NCBI RefSeq assembly: GCF_016864375.1
Contig: NZ_CP069355.1
Location: 124,001-188,000 of the forward strand
Source of the DNA: Microvirga sp. VF16
GTDB taxonomy: Bacteria; Pseudomonadota; Alphaproteobacteria; Rhizobiales; Beijerinckiaceae
Reading direction: 5' to 3'
DNA: 64,000 nt
Numbering within the stretch: position 1 is the stretch's first letter; each line of letters begins with the position of its first letter. The notes beneath the pieces were generated by a model, which was not told where the DNA came from, did not search any database, and worked only from the letters and a program-made list of their open reading frames with translations. Positions 1-9,464 of the stretch are shown here, piece by piece. The translations under genes and the position numbers were made by a program.

Positions 1-93
1 GATGAGATCGTATAAAGGCGTGACTTCCGGGTCTGTCTTGCTAAGCAATCGCCTCTGGATAATGCTATCGCCGGTCAGAGCTAGAGTTGTCAT
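1..93 (-). CDS. CapA-family protein, N-terminus only (runs off left edge)
   Basis: Reading leftward from an ATG at 93, the first 31 codons run open to the window edge and begin MTTLALTGDSIIQRRL. A hydrophobic strand followed by GDSIIQRRL is how proteins of the CapA (poly-gamma-glutamate capsule synthesis, PGA_cap) metallophosphatase-like family commonly start, and the Asp there is a metal ligand in that fold. Only the N-terminus is visible, so function is not established. It lies 56 bases downstream of the M14-family deacylase on the same strand and may be co-transcribed with it and with the transporter further upstream. Confidence 0.6.
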   Translation of the reverse strand, partial: MTTLALTGDSIIQRRLLSKTDPEVTPLYDLI

Positions 94-149
94 CTGATCA
101 TCCTTTGATTGACAATAGAGATTAGGAATCAGCTGCGAATGATCCGACT

Positions 150-1265
150 TTACGGAAACGGGTCGCCGGGTTCTGTAGGAAGCTCGGAGTCGCCGGCGAT
201 TGTTGCAATGGTGGCGCCAGGCACCGCGATTCTGCTGGCAACCCGTCCGAACATGATACCCGATGTGCGCGCTGCTACGGAGTTCCGCTCACCTGTTGCT
301 GGGTTGAGGATTTGAGCAACTTCCTCACCGACGGCAATCTGGTCGCCGGGAGCTTTTGAAAATATGATCAGACCCGGCATGTTTGCTCGAACGAAGTCGA
401 CACAACCACGGGAGATGTTGCGCACCGGAAAATCAAGCTCGTGTACTCCGCGGGGCGTTAACACGCCAACGGTTTCCATGAAAGCGATAAGGCGCAGAGC
501 ATCATCTGTGGCAATGTCGTCCTGTACGTCCCTTGTACCACGATACTCAATTGTGGCAGCGAAACATCCGGTCATCGATGTATCGGATAAATGCTCTGCC
601 ACCATTTGCCATGGCAGGAAACAACTATCCTTAAATGTAAGGCCGCCATTAACGCCACCAACTGTAACCACGCTACCGATATGACGAGATAGGATATCTG
701 CGGCCGGATGCTGATGGTCGCTAACAAAAGCGTAGACTCCGGCTTCGGAGTCACTATGCAAATCCAGCACGTAGTCTGAGTCGACAGCGAGACCAAGAAG
801 AACCTGCTTCAGGCTATCGATTTCTGTCTTCGGGACTAGTTGATCAACAATTTCGCGCATGGCGCACTTAACGGTAGAGCGATCTACAACACCGCCGCTA
901 TTCTTTAGCTGTGTCAGGCGTTCGCCCAACAACAAGCTAATATCAGGGAAGTTGCGGTTGAAATTACCTCCGGTACCCAAATCCGATCGACCTGCATGAT
1001 AGCCCTGGATCATTTGGGCAAGGCCAACTGGGTTAGCGCACGGCACCACGATAATCTCACCACGAGGTTCGTCATCGCGATCTCGGAGGAGTTGAACGAG
1101 GTGGTGCAGGATCAACATTCCAGGTGGTTCTTCAGTATGTAGCCCACCTTGGAGGTATACTTTGGGGCCATTACGTCCAGCACCAAAGCGATAGGCAACG
1201 ATTTCACGCTGAGTACCAACCCACGAGACCGACAGTGGTATATGTTCTACAGTCGATAACATCAT
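150..1265 (-). CDS. Succinylglutamate desuccinylase/aspartoacylase-type (M14) hydrolase
   Basis: Zinc-dependent deacylase of the AstE/AspA branch of peptidase family M14. Such enzymes cleave an N-acyl or amide bond on a small amino compound in the cytoplasm. GGLHTEEPPG supplies the His-x-x-Glu zinc pair and LDLHSD the third zinc His. FNRNFPD in between is the Asn-Arg pair that binds substrate carboxylate. The C-terminal third, with DQIAVGEEVAQI, looks like the barrel-sandwich tail of this family. The reading frame is open upstream to 1319, but homologous proteins begin close to MMLSTVEHIPL, so I prefer an ATG at 1265 or 1262; neither has a strong ribosome site. The gene is downstream of and co-directional with the PotABCD-like transporter (about 970 bases away), so it may act on the imported compound. 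Exact substrate unknown. Confidence 0.75.
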   Translation of the reverse strand: MMLSTVEHIPLSVSWVGTQREIVAYRFGAGRNGPKVYLQGGLHTEEPPGMLILHHLVQLLRDRDDEPRGEIIVVPCANPVGLAQMIQGYHAGRSDLGTGGNFNRNFPDISLLLGERLTQLKNSGGVVDRSTVKCAMREIVDQLVPKTEIDSLKQVLLGLAVDSDYVLDLHSDSEAGVYAFVSDHQHPAADILSRHIGSVVTVGGVNGGLTFKDSCFLPWQMVAEHLSDTSMTGCFAATIEYRGTRDVQDDIATDDALRLIAFMETVGVLTPRGVHELDFPVRNISRGCVDFVRANMPGLIIFSKAPGDQIAVGEEVAQILNPATGERNSVAARTSGIMFGRVASRIAVPGATIATIAGDSELPTEPGDPFP

Positions 1266-1870
1266 TCGGACTTTCTGTTGTACCTTTCGCATCACGCTGC
1301 GGATTGGTCCACACGCCATTGTTACAGCAGCGCTCTAGTTTGATATTACCTTTAGCGTTCGATCACACTGTGATCTCCACTACTGGACGAAGTATCTCCA
1401 TCACGTCGTGGATGCTGTTGCTACTAGAAAGAAGCGGACGTAACTCGATTGCGCCCCCCCGACCAAGACGCAGCCTAGATGGCAACGGGTTTGTTTGTGT
1501 CGGGACAAAGATGCCAGTGATGGGCACGATCTAGTCGCTGCATGGTGAGGCAAACGCCTTTGCATTCAGGACCTAGGGGCTGCCGATCCCAACAGCATCG
1601 CCTCTATAACGGCGCGGCCGTCGGGTAGACCGTTACTCATTTCTAGCCTCCTTAGACCTGCTGTTTCGTTTGTTGCTTTTCTACTGGCAACGTTGCGAAG
1701 GGATTGCCGGCATGCACTAGGTTCATATCGCGCTAGTTCCCTTCTGGTTTTTCAAAATCAGAATGGGCAGCATGTTAGACATTGGCAAGCATACAATTTA
1801 TATTGTTGCCATCTGGAGTTTAGATGGATAACTGCCGCCAGCCTTGCTCGGAGATCCGCGAAAGAAAGCG

Positions 1871-2020
1871 CTACATAGACAACGGTTCACCAGACGGCAC
1901 CGTCAGCTCCGGACGACGCTCACCGTAGGTCTCCTGAACGATGGACATTTGCTCGGCGATCGTCCGGTGGCGGCGGCGTTGCGGTCCATCAAGGGTTTCA
2001 AGCTCGGGGGAGGAATGAGT
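1871..2020 (-). pseudogene. Transposase OrfA N-terminal scrap (IS3/IS66 type) in a 970-bp gene-free stretch
   Basis: On the minus strand the frame ending in a stop at 1871-1873 reads LDGPQRRRHRTIAEQMSIV, then a stretch ending in PLSM. The RRRHRTIAEQM-IVQET pattern is the start of the helix-turn-helix OrfA of IS3/IS66-like transposases, but the frame stops before the rest of the helix-turn-helix domain. It is a decayed remnant. The rest of 1266-2238 holds no open frame I can assign and no clear terminator. It separates the transporter ATPase gene from the deacylase. Confidence 0.5.
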
Positions 2021-2238
2021 CAATAAGCCAAACACTACTTCTATCTCTTAGCGAGGTGGGAGATCCTGTCCGGTCTATTCTGGGGCTACTTCAGGAGATA
2101 GAGATAGCCAAGCAACCGACGGCGACTACTCAACGCAGTAGGCGCTCGACGCGCCACCCGCGGTACGGCTAGAAAATCTCTGACGTGAACCTCGTCCCGT
2201 CTGTGGACACTGGTCGACTATCACAATCATAACCATGA

Positions 2239-3330
2239 TCAGGTTTTGAACACGAGAACATCGGATGCTGCAAAGCTAATACGTACTGGTTGGCCCGGAA
2301 TGATTGCCGGAACGCCACCGATATCCTTTCGGATTGCTAGCAGCCTAGTCTCACCCGGTAGGTCAACCACAACATGCACATCAGCCCCCAAAGGGGCGAC
2401 GTCTACCACAAATCCTTCCAAGCAATTCTTGCCGAGTGCATCTCTCGCTACATTATTTGTTGCGTCCAGAATCTCGATATACTCCGGCCTGATGCATAGA
2501 TCGACACTTCCGCGATGATCTGCCTGGGTTGAGCTTGTATAAATTTTCATCCCATTGCTGGTGATATACGAGCTAAGACTTCCACTTGATGGACCGCATC
2601 TCGTCGCGTGAAACCAGTTGGACCGGCCAATAAATTCCGCTACAAACCTGTTTGTGGGAGCCTTATAAATCTCTGTGGGCGAGCCGTACTGAACCACCTT
2701 TCCTGCATGCATGATTACGACTTCGTCGCCGAGGCTAAGAGCTTCCTCCTGATCGTGTGTAACGACAATCGTTGTCGCACCTACTGATCTGAGGATTTCC
2801 TTAAGCTCAAGGCGCAACTCAAGGCGTAGCTTGGCGTCAAGTGCGGATAACGGCTCATCTAGTAGAACGATTTGGGGGTCGGTTGCCAAGGCCCGGGCGA
2901 GTGCTACGCGCTGCTGCTGACCGCCGCTTAGCTGACTAGGATATCGGGCCTCCATGCCGTGCATACGCACGAGCGACAGCATCTGCGCGACACGGGAAGG
3001 TATCTTTGACTTCTGAGTTCTGCGGTATTTCAATCCGTAGGCGACATTCTGCTCCACCGTCATGTGCGGAAAGAGCGCATAGTCCTGGAAAAGAAGTCCA
3101 ACATTGCGTTCATAAGGTCTGAGATGGCCAACGTCTCGCCCCGCGATCGACACAGTACCGCTGTTCGGCTCCGTAAACCCGGCTACCATGCGTAGCGTTG
3201 TTGTCTTCCCGCAGCCACTTGGGCCTAAGAGTGAAAGAACCTTTCCCTCTTCTATTGTCAAGGAAAGTCCATCGACAGCCAAAAAGTCACCGTATCGTTT
3301 GGTGACATCTTTCAGTTCAAGAACATTCAT
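2239..3330 (-). CDS. ABC transporter ATPase, PotA-like
   Basis: ATP-hydrolysing subunit of a polyamine/opine/iron-type (PotA/FbpC) importer, 363 residues, the usual length. It has Walker A GPSGCGKTT (36-44), Q-loop Gln 81 in FQDYALFP, signature LSGGQQQ (133-139), Walker B IVLLDEP (153-159) and switch His 191 in VVTHDQ. The last 80 or so residues resemble a TOBE regulatory domain. GAGG precedes the ATG. The permease gene upstream ends only 4 bases before this start, so SBP, permease, permease and ATPase form one minus-strand operon. Substrate cannot be read from the ATPase. Confidence 0.9.
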   Translation of the reverse strand: MNVLELKDVTKRYGDFLAVDGLSLTIEEGKVLSLLGPSGCGKTTTLRMVAGFTEPNSGTVSIAGRDVGHLRPYERNVGLLFQDYALFPHMTVEQNVAYGLKYRRTQKSKIPSRVAQMLSLVRMHGMEARYPSQLSGGQQQRVALARALATDPQIVLLDEPLSALDAKLRLELRLELKEILRSVGATTIVVTHDQEEALSLGDEVVIMHAGKVVQYGSPTEIYKAPTNRFVAEFIGRSNWFHATRCGPSSGSLSSYITSNGMKIYTSSTQADHRGSVDLCIRPEYIEILDATNNVARDALGKNCLEGFVVDVAPLGADVHVVVDLPGETRLLAIRKDIGGVPAIIPGQPVRISFAASDVLVFKT

Positions 3331-3334
3331 CTAT

Positions 3335-4186
3335 TTAACCTCGATAAGATCCCTGACCGATAGCTCGCTCGAGACCGAGCACGCGATCAAGCACGATCAA
3401 AATGACGACGGTTAGCCCCATCAGAAAGACAGCGGCTGCAGCGAGAGTGAGATCAAAGTTCGACCGCATCAGACTAATGAGAGCGACAGGAAGCGTATAC
3501 GTACTGAAGTCGCCCAAAAACAGACTGATCGTTAAATCGTCCATAGAGAACGCGAAGGCAAAGATCGCACCAGCGGCAATACTGTTCTTGGCGAGCGGCA
3601 AAGTAATCGTGAGAAAAGCCTGACGCTCATTCGCGCCAAGGCTCAGTGCAGCTTCACGTAGCGTGGCACTTATACCGAGGAGCCCAATCAATGTCATTCT
3701 GATTGTGAAAGGAATTGTGATGATAAGATGTCCGGCAACTAATTTCAGAAATGTCGGCAGGACATTTACTGCAGAAAATATCATCAGAAAGGCAAAACCG
3801 ATGATAACTCCCGGGATCACTAAAGGCGAAAGGAAAGCTGTTGTGATAGGTTCCCGCCATAGCGCAGACATCCGACTGATTGCCAGCGCGGCTAGCGCTC
3901 CAATCGCGGTCGCAATGGCGGTCGCCGAAACTGCCAGCAACAAACTCGTCTGGAATCCCGCCCAGAGATAAACATTGTGAGCAAATTGTTCGAACCACTT
4001 TATCGACAGACTTGGCGGAGGGAATGGACCGAGATAATCCCGCGAGTCGAATGACATGAGTACAGTCATTATGACTGGCAGCATAAGAAACATTGCTGTA
4101 ACTGCGATTACTGCTTTCAGGAGTGCCGCAAGGCTAGCATCAAGATTTCTTTTAGAAATAATCCCTAGGGGTCGTTTATTAGGCAT
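3335..4186 (-). CDS. ABC transporter permease, PotC-like
   Basis: Inner-membrane permease of 283 residues with about six hydrophobic segments, the first at residues 20-45. The EAA loop that docks on the ATPase is present as EAALSLGANERQAF near residue 185. The family is BPD_transp_1, PotC/FbpB class. Its ATG shares one base with the TGA stop of the preceding permease (TGATG), implying translational coupling and equal production of the two halves of the channel. Confidence 0.88.
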   Translation of the reverse strand: MPNKRPLGIISKRNLDASLAALLKAVIAVTAMFLMLPVIMTVLMSFDSRDYLGPFPPPSLSIKWFEQFAHNVYLWAGFQTSLLLAVSATAIATAIGALAALAISRMSALWREPITTAFLSPLVIPGVIIGFAFLMIFSAVNVLPTFLKLVAGHLIITIPFTIRMTLIGLLGISATLREAALSLGANERQAFLTITLPLAKNSIAAGAIFAFAFSMDDLTISLFLGDFSTYTLPVALISLMRSNFDLTLAAAAVFLMGLTVVILIVLDRVLGLERAIGQGSYRG

Positions 4187-5040
4187 CAGTGCTTCCTATC
4201 GAGTACGGCCGCCAATCTAGAGATTATCAGGATCAGTAGAATTGAGAGGATCATCATAACAATGGATATCGCAGCCCCGCTTGGGTAATTTGCCACTTCA
4301 CTGAAACGACTATAGATAAGATTCGAGATAAACTGCACCTTGCCTCGGCCAAGAACCCAAGGGATGGCGAACGCGCTTATGCCAAATGTCATTGAGACCA
4401 AGAACGCAGAGACGATTCCTTTAATACACAATGGAATTGTTACCGAAAGATGAGACTCTACCGCCGAGGCACCAAGCGATTGAGCCGCCTCAGTCAAACG
4501 AGGGTTGAAGTCCAAAACCCCACTCATCATGATAAGTATAGACATCGGGATTGTATAGTGAAGCAGTCCAAATACGATAACAACGTTGATATAGGTGACG
4601 CTGTTCATGTTGATTCCGAAGAAGGATACGAGCGGCGCGAGTACACCAACAGAACCAAACGTGAGTTCAATCGCATAGATCCGAACTAATGCACTCAAGA
4701 ACATCAGCCCTATAAGGGCCGACATCCAGATCTTGCGTACATTCTTAGATGCATTCCGGGCTATGTAGTAGGCTACGGGAAATGCAATGATGACAGCGGT
4801 GACGGACGCGCAGAATGCCAACACATAGGTTTGGGCGAAGTAGCGCACATAGGCTGAGTGGAAAAGCTCCGTGTAATTCTGAACTGTAAAGGGAGACCCC
4901 GCTACAGCGCCAATTCGACCTGGTGTAAATGTACGAAAGCTCTCATCGACAACCATAAATAGTGGCAGCAAGAGGAAGAGTATAAATACTGCTGCTGCTG
5001 GGAGCAGCAGCAGCAGCAGTTGGGGCTTAGAGCGTTGCAT
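4186..5040 (-). CDS. ABC transporter permease, PotB-like
   Basis: First permease of the transporter, 284 residues. It starts with a short charged segment and then a very leucine/alanine-rich first membrane helix encoded by CTG repeats. The EAA loop reads EAAQSLGASAVES near residue 190. A strong ribosome site (GGAGGAAG) lies 6-13 bases before the ATG at 5040. It follows the binding-protein gene after 48 bases and overlaps the next permease by one base. Class PotB; the transported compound is not determinable from it. Confidence 0.88.
   Translation of the reverse strand: MQRSKPQLLLLLLPAAAVFILFLLLPLFMVVDESFRTFTPGRIGAVAGSPFTVQNYTELFHSAYVRYFAQTYVLAFCASVTAVIIAFPVAYYIARNASKNVRKIWMSALIGLMFLSALVRIYAIELTFGSVGVLAPLVSFFGINMNSVTYINVVIVFGLLHYTIPMSILIMMSGVLDFNPRLTEAAQSLGASAVESHLSVTIPLCIKGIVSAFLVSMTFGISAFAIPWVLGRGKVQFISNLIYSRFSEVANYPSGAAISIVMMILSILLILIISRLAAVLDRKH
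4988..5020. repeat. Perfect 13-bp inverted CTG/CAG repeat inside a permease gene
   Basis: ACTGCTGCTGCTG at 4988-5000 is matched exactly by its complement CAGCAGCAGCAGT at 5008-5020 with a 7-base spacer. It falls in the leucine run and first membrane helix of the PotB-like permease, roughly 7-18 codons after its start. In mRNA it could fold over the early coding region. Slippage by whole triplets would only change the number of Leu and Ala residues. Confidence 0.7.
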
Positions 5041-5088
5041 CGCTTCCTCCAGCCGGCGCGCCCTGCGCCATAGATTGCGCAGTTCTCC

Positions 5089-6171
5089 TCAAAGAAGAGG
5101 CTGTATTTCCTGCTCCCAGCGTTTCATCCAGGTATCGGCCTGTTGAGACATATAGGACCAGTCCGGAACGTAGGCGTGTTTACTCATTTCCTCATTGTTA
5201 AGAACAAAGATTTTAGCTCTGTCAGGAACCGGCGCCTTGATATTGGCCGGGATGGCCCCGACTATCTCATTGTATTCCCCATTAATCCTTGGGCTTAAAA
5301 GGAAATTCACAAGTTTGAACGCGGCTTGTGTATTGCCGCCCTTCAGTACGCTCCATCCCTCTTGTAGGTAGAACGTTCGGAATCCAGATTTCGGATCCAT
5401 TTTGTTTAGCAACTTCATTTTGAAGTTTTTGCTCAACTCCGAGTAGGAAGAGTTACTCTGAAACGTTATCGCAGTCTCGCCGGAACTAATAGAATTGACA
5501 GTATCGGTATCTGAATTAGCAACTCGGCCGATATTTCCGCTTTGCGCTAGCTTCTTCATGAAATCCCACCCGGGTTCCATGTTTTTCTCATCCCCTCCTT
5601 TGTGCAGAGCCAGCGCTACGATTTGAACATTTTGGTTCAATGTAGGTATCGGGAAGCAAATCTTACCCTTCAGGCGAGGATCCAATAAGTCATCGAGGGT
5701 GGAAACCTCAAATGGAGTTTTATCAGCTCGATAGAACCAGGAGAGCGCTGTAACCGTGCGAGGAATATTGACAATGTTGCCGCTGTCATCCTTAACGAGC
5801 AACTGTGGTGGGACATCGACAAGGTTGGGGACCTTTTCCAAGGTGACCGGCTCCGCCCAACCCTCGCGGGCCACAACCTGCCACGACACATCCCATCCGG
5901 TGAGAACATCGATCCCAGGACGCGGCCACATGGCCTTGATTTTCGGCAGAATGGCTGCCGAACCACTGGTATGCAGTATCCAGTTGACACGAATATCAGG
6001 CTGTTTCGCGACCATCTCCTGCATTGCTTTGATGTAGCTTCCGCCCCATTCAACCACGGTAACCGCCTCGGCAGCATACGCCCCTGCTGATCGCATGAGC
6101 GAGACACCCGCGCCAAGCGCCGCAACTGAAGCTGCACTCTTTAGAAGGTTCCGGCGTGAAATCGTGAACAT
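5089..6171 (-). CDS. Periplasmic binding protein, PotD-like, Tat-exported
   Basis: Substrate-binding protein of the transporter, 360 residues. The N-terminus SRRNLLKSAASVAALGAG is a twin-arginine export signal, with likely cleavage after AGAYA near residue 33. The mature part begins AEAVTVVEWGGSYIKAMQEM, the strand-helix start of PotD/PotF/FbpA extracellular binding proteins (SBP_bac_8 type). GGGGAA lies upstream of the ATG. It is the first gene of the four-gene transporter operon on the minus strand. Known family ligands include spermidine, putrescine, opines and other small amines; the ligand here is unknown. Confidence 0.85.
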   Translation of the reverse strand: MFTISRRNLLKSAASVAALGAGVSLMRSAGAYAAEAVTVVEWGGSYIKAMQEMVAKQPDIRVNWILHTSGSAAILPKIKAMWPRPGIDVLTGWDVSWQVVAREGWAEPVTLEKVPNLVDVPPQLLVKDDSGNIVNIPRTVTALSWFYRADKTPFEVSTLDDLLDPRLKGKICFPIPTLNQNVQIVALALHKGGDEKNMEPGWDFMKKLAQSGNIGRVANSDTDTVNSISSGETAITFQSNSSYSELSKNFKMKLLNKMDPKSGFRTFYLQEGWSVLKGGNTQAAFKLVNFLLSPRINGEYNEIVGAIPANIKAPVPDRAKIFVLNNEEMSKHAYVPDWSYMSQQADTWMKRWEQEIQPLL

Positions 6172-6245
6172 GATCGTTCCCCAGTTGTGTTAATGGCAAG
6201 TAACGATGCTAGGCTCGACTCCAAAGTTTGATGCGCTCACCTTCA

Positions 6246-6953
6246 TCATGCGACGGAGGCCAAGGTCATTCGGCACAGGGTCGTAATGTCGTAAGCAGGC
6301 AGCCCTGTCACTCGCCGAACCGCTGGCGCTGTCAGCGGCATTGCTGTGCACTCGAGTAGAAACGCGCCGATATCTGGATGTGCTTTGTGCAAGGCCTGAA
6401 CGCTGGCGACGACATCCTTTTCGGTGTCCGCAGGGTCCGTTGGCGGCGGCGGGCGCATATTCTCGTTTCTCACTAAAACGCTATCTTCGATCCCTCCAAC
6501 CACTACCCTGGACCGTGCACTCGGGTCCGTAATCCCGAGCATGTCATCGGTCAGGTGCTTTGGCTGCGCGACGAGAACGGCGAGTTTAGAGCGGGGAGGC
6601 AATTGGTTGAGCAGTGTCGGCAGCAGCAGCAGGCTTGACGTCACCACAGGCACATTCACGGCCGCAGCGACTGCAGCTTGGTGTCGGATGAAGTAGCCAC
6701 AGTTGGCAGTTATCACCGCTGCGCCGCGTTCGACCAGGCGCTTGGCTGCGGCGATGCAAGCCGGCTCGAGCTCCGGCGCGCCGGGGACAACGAGGTCCGC
6801 CCATGCGCCCTCAACGGCTTCGGCGATTACAGGAACACCGTAAGTCGTTGAACTCATTAAGCAGCCATGTGGTGGTGCCGCCGGCATGGCGTCGGGCGCC
6901 TCACCGCGCTCAAGATTGAGAATTCCTAGAGAGCGTTGGGGTTGCGGTGCCAT
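6246..6953 (-). CDS. Aspartate/glutamate racemase-family protein
   Basis: 235-residue protein of the Asp/Glu/hydantoin racemase superfamily, where two cysteines act as acid and base. One Cys is in VITANCGYF (about residue 85) and the other in LLECTAMP (about residue 200), spaced as in the family. Relatives include racemases, maleate isomerase, arylmalonate decarboxylase and EutA of ectoine-utilisation operons. Which reaction it performs cannot be told. It sits just upstream of the PotABCD-like operon (75 bases before the binding-protein gene) on the same strand, so it may process the imported compound. Codon use is more GC-rich than the transporter genes beside it. Confidence 0.75.
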   Translation of the reverse strand: MAPQPQRSLGILNLERGEAPDAMPAAPPHGCLMSSTTYGVPVIAEAVEGAWADLVVPGAPELEPACIAAAKRLVERGAAVITANCGYFIRHQAAVAAAVNVPVVTSSLLLLPTLLNQLPPRSKLAVLVAQPKHLTDDMLGITDPSARSRVVVGGIEDSVLVRNENMRPPPPTDPADTEKDVVASVQALHKAHPDIGAFLLECTAMPLTAPAVRRVTGLPAYDITTLCRMTLASVA

Positions 6954-7116
6954 TCAGGACTCCTTGGGCGTGGGTATGTTGCAACTTTCGAAACCTTATC
7001 GCGACGTCACGGCGAGATCCGCCGAAGTGGTTCCCGCAGGTCGACCGGCCAGCTTTCAGGTTACCTGCGTCGCTCTAAGTAAGTGAAAGCCAGTAGACAG
7101 CGAGCAGCCTTAGGGT

Positions 7117-7164
7117 GTCCAATTCAGTTTGCAGATTGGTGTCATCTTGCGCTGCGATGACACC
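7117..7164. repeat. 48-bp dispersed repeat, copy 1
   Basis: The sequence from GTCCAATTCAGTTTGCAG onward recurs at 21039-21086 in the same orientation with 4 or so mismatches in 48 bases. This copy ends 4 bases before the TA target of the IS630 element. I recognise no protein or IS end in it; it may be the stub of a deleted element or of a gene family member present at both places. Confidence 0.7.
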
Positions 7165-7722
7165 ATGCTAAGTAGGTCGCCATAAGACTTGCAACGCGGG
7201 CGCTGCGGGTGTTCCCTGGGGAGCATGCAACACCATGATCACTCTCCCGAGGCGTGGCTTGACGAGGCGGATCGCAAGCGGCTTGCCGCAGCGCTTGCTG
7301 GCGCCCGGGAGGCCCGTGTGTATCGCCGCCTCGAAGCGCTGCTGCTGGTGGCCGAGGGGCATTCTGTGGCCGAGGCGGCCCGCCGCTGCCGCGTCAACCG
7401 CTCCAGCGTGCATCGCTGGCTCGTCCAGTATCGGGCCGAGCATGAGGCCACGGCCCTGATCGACCGGCCGCGCAGCGGGCGTCCCCGCCGTCAGCCGAGG
7501 CTCACGCCGCAGCGGCTGGCGGCGGCCCTGGCGCGCGACCCGCGCCGCTGCGGCTACCAGGCCACAAGCTGGACGGTGCCACTGCTGGCGCACGACCTGG
7601 CCACAAAAGGCCTCGCCGTCAGCCCGCGGACCCTGCGGCGGCGGCTGCACGAGGCCGGCTATCGCTGGAAGCGGCCGCGCTATGTCTATGTCGCGCGCGC
7701 GGCTCACCTGCCGCAGAAAAAG

Positions 7723-9464
7723 ATCTCATGGGCCAGCGACCGCCGAACTGGTGAAGTAAGGCGGTCACCTCACCTCACCCTGGAGGCCGCTCATGTTCTC
7801 CTCTCCCTCAGCCGACGCTTCAGTCTCGGACAGCACCCACACGATCTTTCTGGCGCTTGAACTCAGCCGCCGCTCCTGGCTGGTGGCGCTGCACGCCCCC
7901 GATGCCGCGAAGATCGAGCTGCATCGGCTTCCCGCCGGTGATGGACAGGCGGTGCTCGACCTGCTTGCCCGCATCCGGACCCGCGTGGAACGACGCACCG
8001 GCGTGAGCCCACATGTATCGTGCTGCTACGAGGCCGGCCGCGACGGGTTCTGGCTGCACCGCCTTCTCGAGGCGCACGGCGTCAGCAGCCATGTCATGGA
8101 CCCGAGTTCGCTGCAGGTCGACCGCCGGGCCCGGCGGGCCAAGACGGACCGCCTGGATGCCCAGGCTCTGCTGCGGGCGCTGATGGCCTGGTCTCGCGGC
8201 GAGCCGAAGGTCTGCTCCATGGTCCGCCCACCGTCACCGGACGAGGAGGATGCGCGTCGCCCGAGTCGCGAGCGCGCCACGCTGCTGCAGGAGCGCATTC
8301 GCCTGGTCAACCGGATCAAGGGGCTGTGTGCGACGCAAGGAATCGACGACTACGAGCCGCTGCGGCCGGATCGCCGCCTGCGCCTGGCGCAGCTGATCAC
8401 GGGAGATGGCCGGCTCTTGCCGCCGCGGCTGTCGGCGGAGATCGCGCGTCAGCTCGATTGGCTTGAACTCGTGCTGCGGCACTTGGCCGAGGTCGAGACG
8501 AGGCGCGATGCCGAAGCGGCGGCGGCACGAGCCGCGTCCTCGTCCAAGCTTGGGACCTTGCTGCATCTGAGGGGGATCGGCTCTGAGATTGCAACTGTCC
8601 TCGACAAGGAGGTGTTCTACCGATGCTTTGCCAGCCGGCGCCACGTGGCTGCCTATGCCGGGCTGACGCCCAGCCCGTTTGCGAGCGGCCGCCGCTCGCG
8701 CGAGCAAGGCATCACCAAGGCGGGCAACGCCCGCGCCCGCAAGGCGCTGATCGAACTCGCCTGGCTGTGGTTGCGCAACCAGCCTGACAGTGCACTGGCG
8801 GCTTGGTTCCGCAGCCGTGTGGGGTCGGCCACTGGGCGGGTCAGACGCATTGCAATTGTGGCGCTCGCCCGCAAGCTGCTGATCCTGTTGTGGCGCTATG
8901 TCGAAACAGGCGCCCTGCCAGCCGATGTGGCCGTGAAGCCCTGAACCCGCTTGCGCGCTGGCGCGGGAGTGTCAGCGCGTGATGTCTGAGGGGAGTGCGA
9001 CCGCGTTGTCCCCCCTGGCTGGAACAATGCCGCGAAAAAGAATGGTCGCGCTCACCCCGGAGCCCGTTCCCGACGCATGCGGGATTATGGTCAGGGCTTG
9101 GGCCCAACCGGATATAAGGTGATGCGGACGAGCGGTTCGCATGAGCGCCATCGGGCTCAGCCTCGGACGTCACCGCAAACTGTCGAATCCCGACCGTGAT
9201 TTGACGGACAGTGTCGGAGCGAGTTGCCCTCGGGCAGTCTCCATGATGGCTTGGACCTTCGGCCGGCCCTCAAGCCCTGCGCCTGCGGCGCACCGCGAAG
9301 CGGCTGCGGGACTTGACCGCCCGCCTCGCCCAAGCTGAGAGCCGCCATGCCAGAATGGCAGGCTTTGAACTCGGCTTCCTTTGGTTCGACCCTCTCGGCC
9401 AGGTCAAATTCTGACTTCGATCCGGCACACCGCCTGCCAGCGCTTGACGTATTGGCCCATATAA
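7723..9464 (+). mobile_element. IS110-family element inserted in the IS630 transposase
   Basis: Bounds are inferred from the frame-restoring junction 7722/9465, so they are good to a few bases. The element is about 1.74 kb and holds one transposase gene (7793-8944) plus a 520-base tail, 8945-9464. IS110 elements lack terminal inverted repeats and keep a structured non-coding region (bridge RNA) beside the transposase gene. The tail is the candidate for it, though a short open frame there (LRRTAKRLRDLTARL, about 9280-9405) is of unknown meaning. Confidence 0.8.
7793..8944 (+). CDS. IS110-family transposase
   Basis: Intact 383-residue transposase with the two IS110 domains. The N-terminal DEDD RuvC-like domain has KTDRLDAQALLRAL (about residues 119-132) holding the paired Asp. 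The C-terminal Transposase_20 domain has HLRGIGSEIATVL (about 263) and AAYAGLTPSPFASG with the conserved Ser used in recombination (about 288-301). The first motif, normally GIDVSK, reads LALELSRRSW, so Glu stands where Asp is usual; this variant is seen in a known subgroup. These enzymes work with a bridge RNA. No frameshift is visible, so it may be active. Confidence 0.9.
   Translation: MFSSPSADASVSDSTHTIFLALELSRRSWLVALHAPDAAKIELHRLPAGDGQAVLDLLARIRTRVERRTGVSPHVSCCYEAGRDGFWLHRLLEAHGVSSHVMDPSSLQVDRRARRAKTDRLDAQALLRALMAWSRGEPKVCSMVRPPSPDEEDARRPSRERATLLQERIRLVNRIKGLCATQGIDDYEPLRPDRRLRLAQLITGDGRLLPPRLSAEIARQLDWLELVLRHLAEVETRRDAEAAAARAASSSKLGTLLHLRGIGSEIATVLDKEVFYRCFASRRHVAAYAGLTPSPFASGRRSREQGITKAGNARARKALIELAWLWLRNQPDSALAAWFRSRVGSATGRVRRIAIVALARKLLILLWRYVETGALPADVAVKP

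Noticed and set aside
4988..5020. Possible CRISPR-like or phase-variable repeat at the CTG/CAG run
   Set aside because: Only triplets inside a coding leucine run, no spacers, and triplet slippage keeps frame. No CRISPR array was seen anywhere in the window.
9280..9405. Short open frame LRRTAKRLRDLTARL in the IS110 tail as a second IS protein
   Set aside because: No start codon context and no known partner protein in IS110 elements; more likely part of the non-coding or scarred tail.
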